In this document: one piece after another, positions 37,171 through 48,061 of the stretch
Layout of the letters: every line of letters starts with the position of its first letter
Position numbering within the stretch: position 1 is the first letter of the stretch
Source of the DNA: Trogon surrucura
Lineage: Eukaryota > Chordata > Aves > Trogoniformes > Trogonidae
Assembly: GCA_020746105.1 (NCBI GenBank)
Contig: CM036618.1
Location: forward strand, 6,704,501-6,768,500
DNA: 64,000 bases
Reading direction: 5' to 3'
The notes under the pieces: generated by a model
The model's input: the letters and a program-made list of their open reading frames with translations, nothing else
What the model was told of the DNA's origin: nothing
Database searches by the model: none
Translations under genes and position numbers: made by a program

Positions 37171-38029
37171 TGAACTGCGAGTTGGGACAGCAAGTTGTCG
37201 GTAGTGAATTTGGAATAGTTCCATAATTACTGCAGTTACTTTGGCATCTAAAACCAAGTTTACAGATTCATCACATACCTAAAGGTTTCAGTTTGTCTTC
37301 CTTTCTTCTGTAGAGAGCTGCTGCAAGGCAGCATGTGATGTGGACAGAGGATGTTCAAAAGCCCCTGAAGCAAGAATCAGAGTCTCTTGGCTAGCTCTAG
37401 ATGGCACAGCAAATTGAAAAAGCCCATGTTTTAACCTGTGTTGGGCTGAATACAGTTATTGTCCTATGGAAATCATGATAGTTCAGCATTGCTGGACTAA
37501 ACTCACAGCAGGGTCCATACATTGACAAAATCAACCGGACTTGCAGTACCAATGAAGGTGGGAAAACAGTTGCAATGTCCACAGCTTGCTTCTCGCAGCT
37601 AAACAGCTGGTTCAAGTGTATTTAAGTCATTTGAAATATGGTCCTGTGTGTTAACAGGTAGTTTGACTTAGGCAGTGTTAGGATGTGCTGATTCTGTGCA
37701 TTTTCTCAGTAGCCTATTATCACTGGACTGTCTGGAGGGATCGGATGCTAACCCCAGCTGCTGCAGACCCAAAGGAAGAGCCGTCCAGCCCTCGCTTGGA
37801 TTCGCATCCACGCTGCAAACTGTCAGGCTGAACCATGAAGGTAGGAACAAAATTCAGTAGAGCTGGACAAATCCCATGTGGTCCCAAAAAATGTCTTTAT
37901 CTGAGAAGGCTGAGAGCTTTGCCATCTTCCACTGGCTTTCAGCCACATGTGGTGAGCCAAGACAGGTGGTCTGCTGGGTTGGAAGACACACTAAGACAGT
38001 CTGGTTTGCCGGACGCGTTGGCATGAGCG
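37171..38029. other. No gene recognised
   Basis: No supported gene. Sequence between the CR1 copy and the ancient repeat, with open frames on both strands that do not agree on a coding direction. Confidence 0.45.
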
Positions 38030-38290
38030 GTTCACTGAATGGTACTCTTCTCCTTGCACATGAACGAGTCCAGTGCAATACAATGGGGTACTGTGCTGCT
38101 GAAGAAGTTATTCTCTGGGTGAGACATTGCACTCATAAAACTCAGCGGAGGTCCTGACCACTTTGTGGGCATTAAAGATCCCATGACTTCTAGCAATGAC
38201 TTTGGTGTCCTGGCCACGCTCCAAGTTGGAACGCTTTGTCTCGTTGAACTCCCTATACAGCTCCTATTCAGGAATGTTGTCTTCACAAGG
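38030..38290 (+). repeat. Ancient vertebrate interspersed repeat (unnamed), well-preserved core
   Basis: The core reads 'gggtgagacattgcactcataaaactcagcggaggtcctgaccactttgtgggcattaaagatcccatga' and later 'ggtgtcctggcca'. It matches a remembered widespread vertebrate repeat of the form 'cggatgagacgttaaaaccgaggtcctgaccacttgtggtcattaaagatcccatggcac...ccggtgtcctggccaaattcc'. The family name is not known to me with certainty; in fish genomes this module is linked to SINE/LINE tails. The reverse strand happens to read as a protein-like frame, which the repeat match makes unlikely to be real. Confidence 0.6.
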
Positions 38291-40917
38291 TCTACATTGT
38301 GATGAGCTCATGTTAAGCTGCCGTTTCCAAGTCGATGCCAAAATGGAAAAAATATTGCAAAAACAATTAGTGGTGATTACTGATAATTACCTACACATGG
38401 CTGGTGTATCAGACTTGGAAAAAGACCTTGGAATGAAAAATGTCATGTAAATATAAGGTATTACTAGGTCTCTGGGTGGGGTTTTGAAACACTCAGAACT
38501 GAACTTATGGAATCACATGTATTTGATATCAGCACAAGAAGTGCTGTTGTAGTGTTTAAGGTCTTCAATTCATATTGTGCACTGGGTAAGTTACCAACAA
38601 TGCTTGGAAAAGTCCACACAAATCTGAATGTGGTGATTGACGCAGCTCCCTTTGACAAATGGAGTCTAGAATCATATTTATCACTGTAGGAGAGGATGCC
38701 CACCACACTTCACCATTTGAAAGAGAAGGTCAGACACTGTCAAAACCAGGCCACTAAGTCTGCTACAGGCGACTTAAATACAACACATCAAGATAACACT
38801 TGCTTTAAGCTTTTCATTTTCACAGCCTTACACGGTGAGAATGGCTTATGAAGTCTCCCATTTAAAGACTGATTTGTGATTTATAGTGATTTATAACAAC
38901 ACTAAAACCTCCCACAAAAGACAAATTAATACTCAGATGCTTTTTCAGCACCTCCTTTGAGAAAAAGAGTTTTGAGTCAGTGCCAAGGAGTGGGAGGCAA
39001 GTACTTCTACTGAAATACAAATGGGTGGCAAACTCTGGAATAACATTTTGGCATGAAATATGCACTACAGTTTTGGAGTCTCTTCTCTTTAAAGTGTCTG
39101 AACATTTCAATTTAACAAATTAAACATTCCCTAATAAAATGAGCTGGTCAAGGGGAAAAGAAAGAATTTAAGTTAAGGATAAGTCTACTTAAATGTTTTT
39201 TGCACGTTTCTGTTTAAAGCCCACTACCTGATCTGCCTCTCAGTTCGTGGTAGTTCCAAAACAGAGAATACTTTTTTTGGCTCTAGGCTTAATATTATAT
39301 TACCATTAAAATTCCAGCTAAATCCTCCAGGTTTGTAATTAGAACTACGGAGAGACCCAGGAGTCAGACACAAAGGATGCTGAAGCTCAGCAAAGGAAAT
39401 TACAGCACAATTTGATGCTAGACGTGTTGGATGAAATTGAATGGAACAAATCAGTGAAGCAGACGGGGAAGGAGAGTATGTCCAAAGATCAATTATTGCG
39501 TGCATATGTGTTACAAACACTGTTAAGCAGCCATACATTAAGATTAAACTGGGACTCTAACAGATGCAAAAGAAAGTGCAAAAAACATATGAAGGGCAAA
39601 ACAAGACTGATAAGATTCATTCTGTAGAAAAACGGTGAATCAAATACTCTGGTTGGAGTACAAAGAAACGTAGGGTTATTTGATGACTGGTTAGAGAAGA
39701 AGGTAAAAAATTTCATGCTTCAGGGATTAAGCTGGTAACCACAGGGGTCACTAAGTAAGTTTTTCCTTCTCTGGGACATTGCAAAACTGGATGACAGGGT
39801 CTTTTCAAGGGCTGTTCTTGCTCACCCTATCTTTCAGACTTCTGACTTTGATGGAAACATTGAGTGTGGGCCATTCTCAGACCTGGACACGAGCTGCTGT
39901 TCAAGTGGTCAAGTACAGCAAATTTTGTTTTCTGTCAAAAGAGATGTAAACCAAAAGACAAGAAGAGATGAACGTGGACAAAATAGAAGCCCAGTTCTGT
40001 CTTCCTTATTCTGGAGGATTTCCTAATTTTTTTGGTGTGATTTACCAGCATGGGCTCCAGGACTGGCTTTTTACTGATGACAGATGAAATTTTCTGTGTA
40101 TGTAACCAGTCTGCCAGGTGTTGTTGGCAGCAATGAAGGCCAGAATGAATATCTAAAATTTTTTCTTAAAATTACAAGATACGATTGCTCAGAAAAAATA
40201 GCCCAGAAACCTTAAGAAACTAAATACTTCCCATAGGTACCGTAGCCAATATTTCCCATTCATAAACAGTAAATCTAATAATTAAATGGCATTAATTCAG
40301 GAAAAAAAAAAAAAAAAAAGACTAGAGTTGAGTTGGCAGCACTTTCTAATAAAGAAAACACTGAGTGCCCCAGTGTCTTGGCCAGGAGCCCTCATAATGG
40401 TTTCTAATAGTCTCTGGTGGACAAATGTCTCTACGGGATGCCACTTGTTCCCCTTTCTTCACTTCTCCCCATCCTGGTTTATTGTTGGTATCACACATTT
40501 TGCTGCTTTCACTCTACTTGTAAACCGGCCACAAGGGTAGCAATCCATATGACCACTTGCATGCGGCTCTGTTTGAAATAATTGTCTAGACTAGCTCTCA
40601 ATAGAGAATTAACCGGATAAATCTAGGCCACGGTTGACTTCATCTTAAAGTAAATGCTTAAAGCAGCTCCGATTAATAGTGTTGTAGCAAGTATCTTTCC
40701 TCCTCTCTCGGTTGTGAAAAGCTCTAAACCAGACATGTCTGCATTGTAGCCATCAAAACTTGGGCGAGATATATCCCAGTCGCAGAGCTGCCACGACTTA
40801 CATTTGCCATTAGTGATTACAGCACTGGGGATATCTTGCAAATGTTATGTCATCTCCCATTCTGAGTTTTCTTCAAGCAAGATGGGGATGTGTTTAGTAT
40901 CCAAGGCTTGTCCTTGT
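38291..40917. other. No gene recognised
   Basis: No supported gene. A 60-codon frame at 38507-38689 looks mildly protein-like but has no recognised family. An A run lies at 40302-40319. Confidence 0.5.
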
Positions 40918-40957
40918 CCTTAAGGACTTCAGCCTTAAGGACTTGCCTTAAGGACTT
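40918..40957. repeat. Three copies of CCTTAAGGACTT at a CR1 5' boundary
   Basis: CCTTAAGGACTT occurs at 40918, 40933 and 40946 with unequal spacing (15 and 13 bp). The first copy is part of a perfect 12-bp palindrome, GTCCTTAAGGAC. The last copy runs into the CR1 reading frame, so the repeats lie at or across the 5' junction. Confidence 0.8.
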
Positions 40958-42743
40958 GCAGGCAAACCTCCAGGAGACCCATATGGATGAACAGAGAACT
41001 CCTGGCGAAAATCAAATAAAAAAGGGGAACTCACAAAGCATGGAAGCAGGGACTGGTAACCTGGGAAGATTACAAGGAAGTTGCTCGTGTAATCAGAGAC
41101 CAGGTTAGAAAAGCTAAAGAGCTGACAGAGTCAAATCTGGCGAACAATATTAGAAATAACAGAAAAGGATTTTATAGGTATGTAAGAGAAAAAAAAGAAA
41201 AATGACAGAGAATGTGGGGCCTCTCCAGAATGATACAGGTGTCCTGGTTACCGAGGATGTGGAGAAGGCTGAGGTATTCAACAACTTCTTTGCCTCCGTC
41301 TTCACTGGCAGCCGCTCGAACTACACCACCCAAATCATGGAGGGTGTTGGCTGGGTCTGGGAGAGTGAAGAACCACCCAGGGTAGGAGCAGATCAGGTCT
41401 GGGAACACCTAGAGAACCTGAAGGTGCACAAGTCCATGGGACCTGATGAGATACATCCACAGGTCCTGAAGGAACTGGCATCTGAAGTTGCTAGGCCACT
41501 AGACATCACATCTGAGAGGTCCTGGCAGTCTGGTGAGGTTCCCACAGATTGGAAAAGGGGGAACATAACCCCCATCTTTAAAAAAAGGAACCAAAGACAA
41601 CCCGGGGAACTACAGACCAGTCAGCCTTACCTCTGTGCCAGGTAAAATCATGGAACAGATTCTCCTGGTAACTGTACTAAGGCACATAAAAGATAATCAA
41701 GTGGTTGGTGACAGCCAACATGGCTCCACCAGGGGCAAGTCATGCCTGACTAATTTAGTGGCCTTCTGCGACAAAGCTACAGCCCTGGCTGACACGGGAA
41801 AAGCAATGGATGTCATTTTCCTGGACTTGTGCAAGGCGTTTGACACTGTTCCACATGACATCCTTGTCTCTACAATGGAGAGACATGGGTTTGACAGATG
41901 GACCACTCGGTGGATAAAGAACTGTCTGGATGGTCGTACTCACAGAGTTGTGGTCAACGGCTCAATGTCCACATGGAGACCAGTGACAAGGGAAGTTCCT
42001 CAGGGGTCTGTTCTGGGTCCAGTGCTGTTCAACATCTTTGTCAGTGACATGGATGACGGCATTGAGTGCACCCTCAGCAAGTTTGCCAACGACACCAAGC
42101 TGTGTGGTGCTGTAGACTCACTTGAGGGAAAGGATGCCATCCAGAGGGACCTTGACAGGCTTGAGAAATGGGTCGGTGCAAACTGCATGAGCTTCAACAA
42201 GTCTAAGTGCAAGGTCCTTCACCTGGGTCGAGCCAATCCCAGGCACAAATACAAACTGGGCACTGCATGAGCTTCAACAAGTCAGAGGAGGGCCGAAAAG
42301 ATGATCCAGGGGTTGGAGCAGCTCTGCTATGAGGACAGGCTGCGGGAGCTGGGATTGTTCAGTCTTGAAGAGAGAAGACTTCGGGGGGACCTAGTAGCTG
42401 CCGTCCAATACCTGAAGGGAACCTACAGGAGGGCTGGGGAGGGACTTTTTACAAGAGCGTCCAGTGATAGGACAAGGGGAAATGGGTTTAAGTTGAAGGA
42501 GAATAGATTTAGATTAGATCTTAGGAAGAAATTCTTCAGTACGAGGGTGGCAAGACTTTGGAATAAATTGCCCAGAGACGTTGTGGCTGCCCCCTTCCTG
42601 GAGGTGTTCAAGGCCAGGTTGGACAGAACCTTGAGTAGCCTGATCTAGTAGAGAGGCGTCCCTGCCCATGACAGGGAGGTTGGATTAGATGATCTCTAAG
42701 GTCCCTTCCAACCTAGGCCATTCTATGATTCTATGATTCTGTG
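40953..42743 (+). mobile_element. CR1 LINE, 1.8-kb 5'-truncated copy with complete 3' end
   Basis: This is the longest and best CR1 copy in the window. It starts within ORF2 shortly before PIWMNRELLAKIK (about 40978) and runs through the endonuclease-RT linker, the reverse transcriptase core, the C-terminal domain (stop at 42648) and the 3' untranslated region to the octamer tail ATTCTATGATTCTATGATTC. About 250-270 bp of the C-terminal part of ORF2 are missing near 42262. A 22-bp copy of nearby upstream sequence sits in their place. Confidence 0.96.
41100..42648 (+). pseudogene. CR1 ORF2 reverse transcriptase, frameshifted and catalytically damaged
   Basis: The enzyme of CR1 elements nicks target DNA and reverse-transcribes its own RNA there. 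The linker KGFYRYVREKK, then GPLQNDTGVLVTEDVEKAEVFNN, lead to the RT core. Motif A reads [13 protein letters not shown] (41821), motif [13 protein letters not shown] (41998) and motif [10 protein letters not shown] (42082). Known CR1 enzymes have FADDTKL; here the first catalytic Asp codon is AAC (42088-42090), a single G to A change in a former CpG. One frameshift lies at the seven-A run 41580-41586 (PIFKK, then wrong frame). A TGA at 42268-42270 follows the 22-bp templated insertion. The C-terminus resumes at [20 protein letters not shown] and ends [12 protein letters not shown]. The copy is therefore dead. The first positions are approximate. Confidence 0.93.
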
Positions 42744-43405
42744 GTGATTGGGGGCAGGAACTAGAGACCTAAAAGGAGAAAATTCTCCTCTACCTTGAGC
42801 TACTCTAAGAAGGAACTACCTATTGCACATGCAGTCCACAGAGTAGGACTTTCATAGGTGATTTGAGGCCCACAAGTGTCTCACTCTCTCCTACTCTTGC
42901 TAAGAAATGAAGACTGGTGTAAGCCTAGGACCTGAGATTAAGACCATGTCAGTACTTTTCAATGAGCCACAGAATGGACAGAAGCCCTGGCATACAACTG
43001 TCTAGACTGATAAATTGTCAGAGCATAATTCAGAATTACTTTTTTCCAGGTCAACTAGCATTGTGCCAGGTAGGATTTACGTCAAAGTTCAAAGATCTTT
43101 CTCAACACACTGTTGGGATGTGGCCACCCTGCTCTGGAGATGATTTAACTCTGCTATTGTGGGATATTCACTGACCACTGGACTTGAGCCCTCACTTGTT
43201 TGATTTATTCATACAGCAGCTGTAGAGACTTCACTCAATAATTTTAAATCCTCTTCTGCTTCTTTTTATTTAAGAAATGTAAAACAATATCTCTCGTATG
43301 GACATGAAATTAGTGTCATTTGCAAGCATTCATCTGAACATAGAGTATGCACACATGGGAATGAATCTTGCTCATTTTATTTTTTCATTTCATCAAGAGA
43401 TGCTA
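42744..43405. other. No gene recognised
   Basis: No supported gene or named repeat in this stretch. Confidence 0.5.
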
Positions 43406-43515
43406 GAACAGAATAGAATAGAATAGAATAGAATAGAATAGAATAGAATAGAATAGAATAGAATAGAACAGAATCTTTCAAAGGGACCTACAATGATCAT
43501 CTAATCCAACTACCT
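43406..43515 (-). mobile_element. CR1 LINE stub with expanded (GAATA)n tail
   Basis: Twelve or so GAATA/GAACA pentamers (43406-43474) are followed by 'tcaaagggacctacaatgatcatctaatccaac'. The latter is the reverse complement of a CR1 3' untranslated region. The pentamer array sits exactly where the octamer tail is found in other copies, so it is read as a tail of a subtype or as a microsatellite grown from the tail. Confidence 0.78.
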
Positions 43516-44361
43516 AACAGAGGCACATTCTTCCCAGACCTCTAGCCCGTAGTATTCAAGAAAAGGACAATTAGAGTAAGATAAGACTAATAATGAAGCA
43601 AAGCCACTTATGAAGATGTGGTGAGGTATCTTTTGGTCACCTCTAAGTAATATTAGCAAAAAATAATGTTGATATTCAACTTGAAGTAAAACTAATGGAA
43701 GTGTCTGCAACTGATCCTGGTCAGATCTGTGTCACAATCTTAAACTTAGTCCTGTTTTAACCAGAGGAAAATGGTGGAGGTGTAAAACAATCCCAACAAA
43801 ACTCTTCCCTTGATGCTTACAAAGGAGAGTGATAAATATTATAGAACTATGGAATCAGAATAGGCAACAAAAAATAAAATCCCCGTAACTGACAAACCTT
43901 CAGGACCAAGTGACAGTTGTGTCCCAGTTCCACCAGAAATAGCATGAAGGAAACAGGCTCTTTTCCTTTGATGTCCAAAGTCCTTTGCAAAACAGGTTAC
44001 AGTGCTGAGCCAGCGACAAGAAGAAAAGGACAGAACTCATACTTCAGGCAGCAACATGGGTGGTAGCAGGAACCTCAGTTAATCCATGTATCCCGAGAAA
44101 TTTTACCGTTACTGCTCTACATTACTCAGTAGCATAAAGTGAGTGTGCACTGAAAGCAGAGTTTGGCTTCACATTGAAGAAGGGGCTAGGGAAAGATTAG
44201 CAATTTCTACGCTCATGAACTTGATTTCAGGAGCTGGTAATATAACTGGAAGACAGCCACACACATAGCAGGAGAATAACCACAATATCATCATTGATGA
44301 AAGGGTGGCTTGATAAGAGGAAGCTGCAGACATCATCATCATTAATTAAACACTGAAACTG
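43516..44361. other. No gene recognised
   Basis: No supported gene or named repeat in this stretch. Confidence 0.5.
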
Positions 44362-44530
44362 GAGAGAGGAGGGTTTTGTGGTTAAAGCATTGGATTCAAA
44401 CTCAAGAGATCTGGGTTCCATTGCTGGCAGCATAAACGTGGACAAACGCCTTAACATCTCTTTTTACCAGGTCTCCATCTGTAAAATGGGAGCAAACCAC
44501 GTTTCCTTTGCCTATTTAGGGAATGATTTT
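44362..44530 (+). mobile_element. MIR-like tRNA-derived SINE
   Basis: The head resembles a tRNA gene: an A-box-like TGTGGTTAAAGC (44377-44388) and a B-box-like GGTTCCATTGC (44413-44423) about 25 bp apart. The stretch 'gcattggattcaaactcaagagatctgggttcc' follows the MIR-type pattern '...ggactc.gagccaga..cctgggttcgaatcc'. Downstream 'gccttaacatctc' and 'tctccatctgtaaaatggg' match the conserved '..ttaacctctctgtgcctcagtttcc.catctgtaaaatggg' segment. The B box lacks the invariant GA of a working promoter (GGTTCGA to GGTTCCA), so transcription is unlikely. The family is not proven; MIR and related amniote CORE-SINEs share these parts. Confidence 0.72.
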
Positions 44531-47500
44531 TCCCCCACATTACCCTGCAACAACCAGCAATGTGAAAGCATCAGCTTGGGTGGAGGTTCCAGGTGCTAAA
44601 GCCATACAAACCAATAATGAGAAATAATGGTACTGCTGATAGAAATCTTTTCTTCCTTGAAAATTAGTTTTCAATTCACTTCTCCTAGGGAAGAAACTTT
44701 ATATTCTTACAGGGCAAAGACTGTTGTGTTTGGTGGGTTTTTTTCCCCCTATTCCAAAGCTCACGATGTGGGAGGTGAAAATAGAGTTCATAATGAGAAC
44801 TTGATTCTGCGAGCTCCCAACGGGAACATACATATTGCAGTGTAAGTGTCCTGCCTTATAACAACTTTTCCTGCTACCACAGTTATAACTAAACTTGTGG
44901 AGCAGAAATAAGAACAGGCACAATAACAAGGCCGTGTTTTACTTTTTTTTTTTAAGGCCACGAAATGGATGAGAAAATAACATGTGGAGTTACATGAGTT
45001 ACATCTGCTAAATCAACAGGATACACTATGGATTTCATGCACGGATTTAATGGAAAATCTTTATTCCACATATTTTCTGAAACATCTAAATCAGAGATTG
45101 TTTTTCCCCAACTGCCCTCCCTTTACAGTAATTTCACCTCAGGCACTGGGAGATTAATTTTTGCCATCCCAGGAAGCGTGTTTCCCCTTCCTTTACAAAC
45201 CTTCTCTTTTTACCCTACCAGCCTGGCCACTAAAACAAACAGAGTTTTGGTTGTTTGTGACCTTGCTTAATTTTATTGACCTTAAATATCTGAAGATAGT
45301 TCCTCAGCTGTAGAACCACATCTGTGTAATGCTTCCCTCTACTGGATTTATGCAGATGGCTAAGACAGCTAATAAATGGTTGTGGGTCACTGCTAACATT
45401 GGGAAAAGATGCATTTCTGTGCACGTTGAAAAATGATAGCTGATTTTCCTTGATTTTACAAGGATTAAAAGAATGTAATGCATGCAGCTCAGCTAAACAA
45501 TGACTAAAGGAGATGTGATAACCATCTACAGAAAGCTGTGAACATGCTGGAGTTAGCAGTTGAGCAGACTTTAAGTGATTAAATTAGGAAAGGTTGAACT
45601 TTGCAGAGTCTGGGGCAAGAAAAACTCCGGATTTTTTTTTTTTTTTGAGGGAGTGGAGGATTTGGAAGAGTGGATTGTCAGAGTCACAGAACTGGCCTTG
45701 GCTTGCAAACTCCTATTTTCCCACTTGTATTTTAAACCTTTGCTGGTTGCCTCTCCACTTTGAATTCAATTAAAAGAAGGTGGTTTTGGCTTAGGACAAA
45801 TCCATGATGTACAGCGACGAGGGAAGAAAGAGCCATGTAGTCCCTTCCCTGTGGTATCAACTGATTTTGTTCACTGCAAGTGGCAAAAATTGTGGCAAAA
45901 GACCCAGATAACAGCAGATCTGTGAGCTCTGAACTGATAGCATGCTTGTGGTTCACCTGTACATAGCAGCATGAATCTGATTCCTACCAGAACTCCGTGC
46001 CATGCTGCAATATTAGCACTTCCTGATTTTTTCCACTTCCTCTTCCCCTACCCTTTCTTTTTAATTTCATCTCTGTGACAACTCTATTTCACATTTTGTC
46101 AAAATTCCTCTTTATCTGGACCATCTGTTAATGTGTTGGTAAAGCTCTGTATGCAGTCAATGGGTATGAGTTTCTCAAAACATGTCGGTGCCAGGGAGGA
46201 TTTTCCAGCCATCTCTCACCAGTGCCACCTCTGCAATCCTAAAGGGAACTGGGAATGCTATCATTGCCATCCGAATTAGGGCAGGGTGTCTGTTGAGTAT
46301 AAGGGAGCCATTTTCATACATGGTGACATTTCAGAGGACAATTTTTCTTCACAAATGCAGAGATGTGATTTGGTTCAGGTTTGATCATTGGATAATGTTG
46401 ATCTCTATCAACAACTGTGTCAACACAGAGATCGCAGGGAAATGACAACTTTGCATGAAGCCAAATTATCCAGGATGCATCTGGCTGCCATAGTAATCTA
46501 AAGTGAGATCATACTTCACAAGAAATGTGGGGAAGAAGAAGGAATATCATTTTGTGAGAGCGCTTAATAAAGATTACACTTAAGCAAGAAAATGCTTCTC
46601 TATGTGATGATGCCCACAAAATATGAAATGACTTCCATGCAAAAGGCATTTGTCAAAATCCTTTAAAAACAGCTTTCAGAAATTTGGGCAGCTAGGATTT
46701 CAACAAACAGGAAAACAAACTAGCAAGAGCTGCTGGTTTCTGTGTTGGATTGGTAAAACAGAGCATCAGCTGCCTGCAGCCACAACTCCCTTGTGTCTCA
46801 CAACTTGCAGAGAGCAAAGGGTTGCAGAAGTCAAAACTGTGGCAGGTCTGGGATCTTGCTCTTGTTTTTCTCATTTCTGGGTCTGAACCATGTGCCCGAA
46901 CAAAACAAACTCAACACTTCAGAGACCCTGTCTGCAGTCTGGCCAGCCCAGTTTGTAAAACTTTGTAGGTCACTTTGAAATGCCAGTTGAGCAGTTTATC
47001 ACAACACATAAAGAGTTTGAGCTACAGGACAGAAAAAAACAGTCAACCAAACAAGCAAACAAAAAAAAAGCGGTAAAAAAGGGTAAGTCAGATTTTATAA
47101 ATGTTTTTCAAATCATCTGCAAAGATGTCTTCCTTTGATTGCAGTCTCCCACAATCTCAGGGAATAGCCAGGGAGCTGTCAGGGGTTTCCTTTTCCCTAC
47201 CTTATGTAATGTCCTTGCTTCAGTTTCTTCAAAACACATTCACACCCTCGCTGGATCTGTCCTTCAGGCTGCGTAAGGAAATACCTCTGAAGGACTGATG
47301 TCTTCCAAATACCTTTAGGGCCTATCTTCCCCTTTTTAGACGAAGAGGATATAGGAGATGAAAATAACATTAACAAAAGCAGATTTGTTTCCAGGGGCCT
47401 GTTTTGCCAGGAGAAGGCATCGCGATCTGTGTCTCACTGTTGGGAAGATGCTTTTAGGTGATTCGAGCATCATCCAGTGTGGGGATGGTCTTCCAGGGTG

Positions 47501-48016
47501 GAGATGGAGCAGAGAATGAGGTGGGGATGTAGAGGACAAGGGAAATGGGAACAAAATGAGAGTTTTTTCTGTTTGTGAGAGGTAGCTTTGTTAGTTCAAT
47601 TTTATAAAATACATACTTTGTCTAGATTTATCACCAAATGGTATCCTAATAAAAGTCACAGATGAAGAAATCATCTTGATATTTTTGTGGGAAGGTCTTT
47701 GGAGTTCTCTCTGAAAATAACCTCCTCCTCATTTCACCAAAGCAGCTGTAGATGACAGCAACACTCAGGCTCTCGCTCATGCTATTTCCCAGACTGTCCC
47801 TCTGGTTTGACCTTATTACTAGCTCTGCAGTGCTGAAGGTCTCCTAAAAATCTTGGAAAAGGCTGCCTTCCCTTACCCAGCCATGCAAAAAAAAGCCTTA
47901 ATTCCTGTCTTTTGACAAATTATGATTAAAAGGTATGTCCAGTGTCTTGGAAGGTACTTTCCACTGTGCCTTTTCCCTGTACACTGTCTATAATGTGCAT
48001 TCATCGTGGATGCCCT
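44531..48016. other. No gene recognised
   Basis: No supported gene or named repeat. Short T or A runs occur at about 44943-44953, 45632-45646 and 47060-47070. Confidence 0.55.
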
Positions 48017-48061
48017 CCTTTGGAACCATCAGTTCCAAAGGAACCATCAGTTCCAAAGGAC
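48017..48061. repeat. Hairpin with an 18-bp tandem copy of one arm
   Basis: CCTTTGGAAC (48017-48026), a CATCA loop and GTTCCAAAGG (48032-48041) form a perfect 10-bp stem. The 18 bases 48024-48041 are then repeated exactly at 48042-48059, so the left arm can pair with either of two right arms. Confidence 0.85.

Noticed and set aside
37854-38380. Minus-strand protein-like reading (for example ELYREFNETKRSNLERGQ)
   Set aside because: At first it looked like a retro-pseudogene. The plus strand of the same stretch matches an ancient vertebrate repeat core, and the minus frame contains stops, so the protein reading is best explained as chance.
38507-38689. 60-codon plus-strand frame with mildly protein-like composition
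   Set aside because: Too short, no family recognised, and no flanking splice sites or related frame nearby.
43406-43474. CRISPR-like or satellite array
   Set aside because: The 5-bp unit has no spacers and it sits at the tail position of a CR1 stub. It is a microsatellite.
44370-44445. tRNA gene
   Set aside because: A- and B-box-like motifs are present, but the cloverleaf stems do not pair, the B box lacks the GA, and the downstream sequence continues as a MIR-like SINE.
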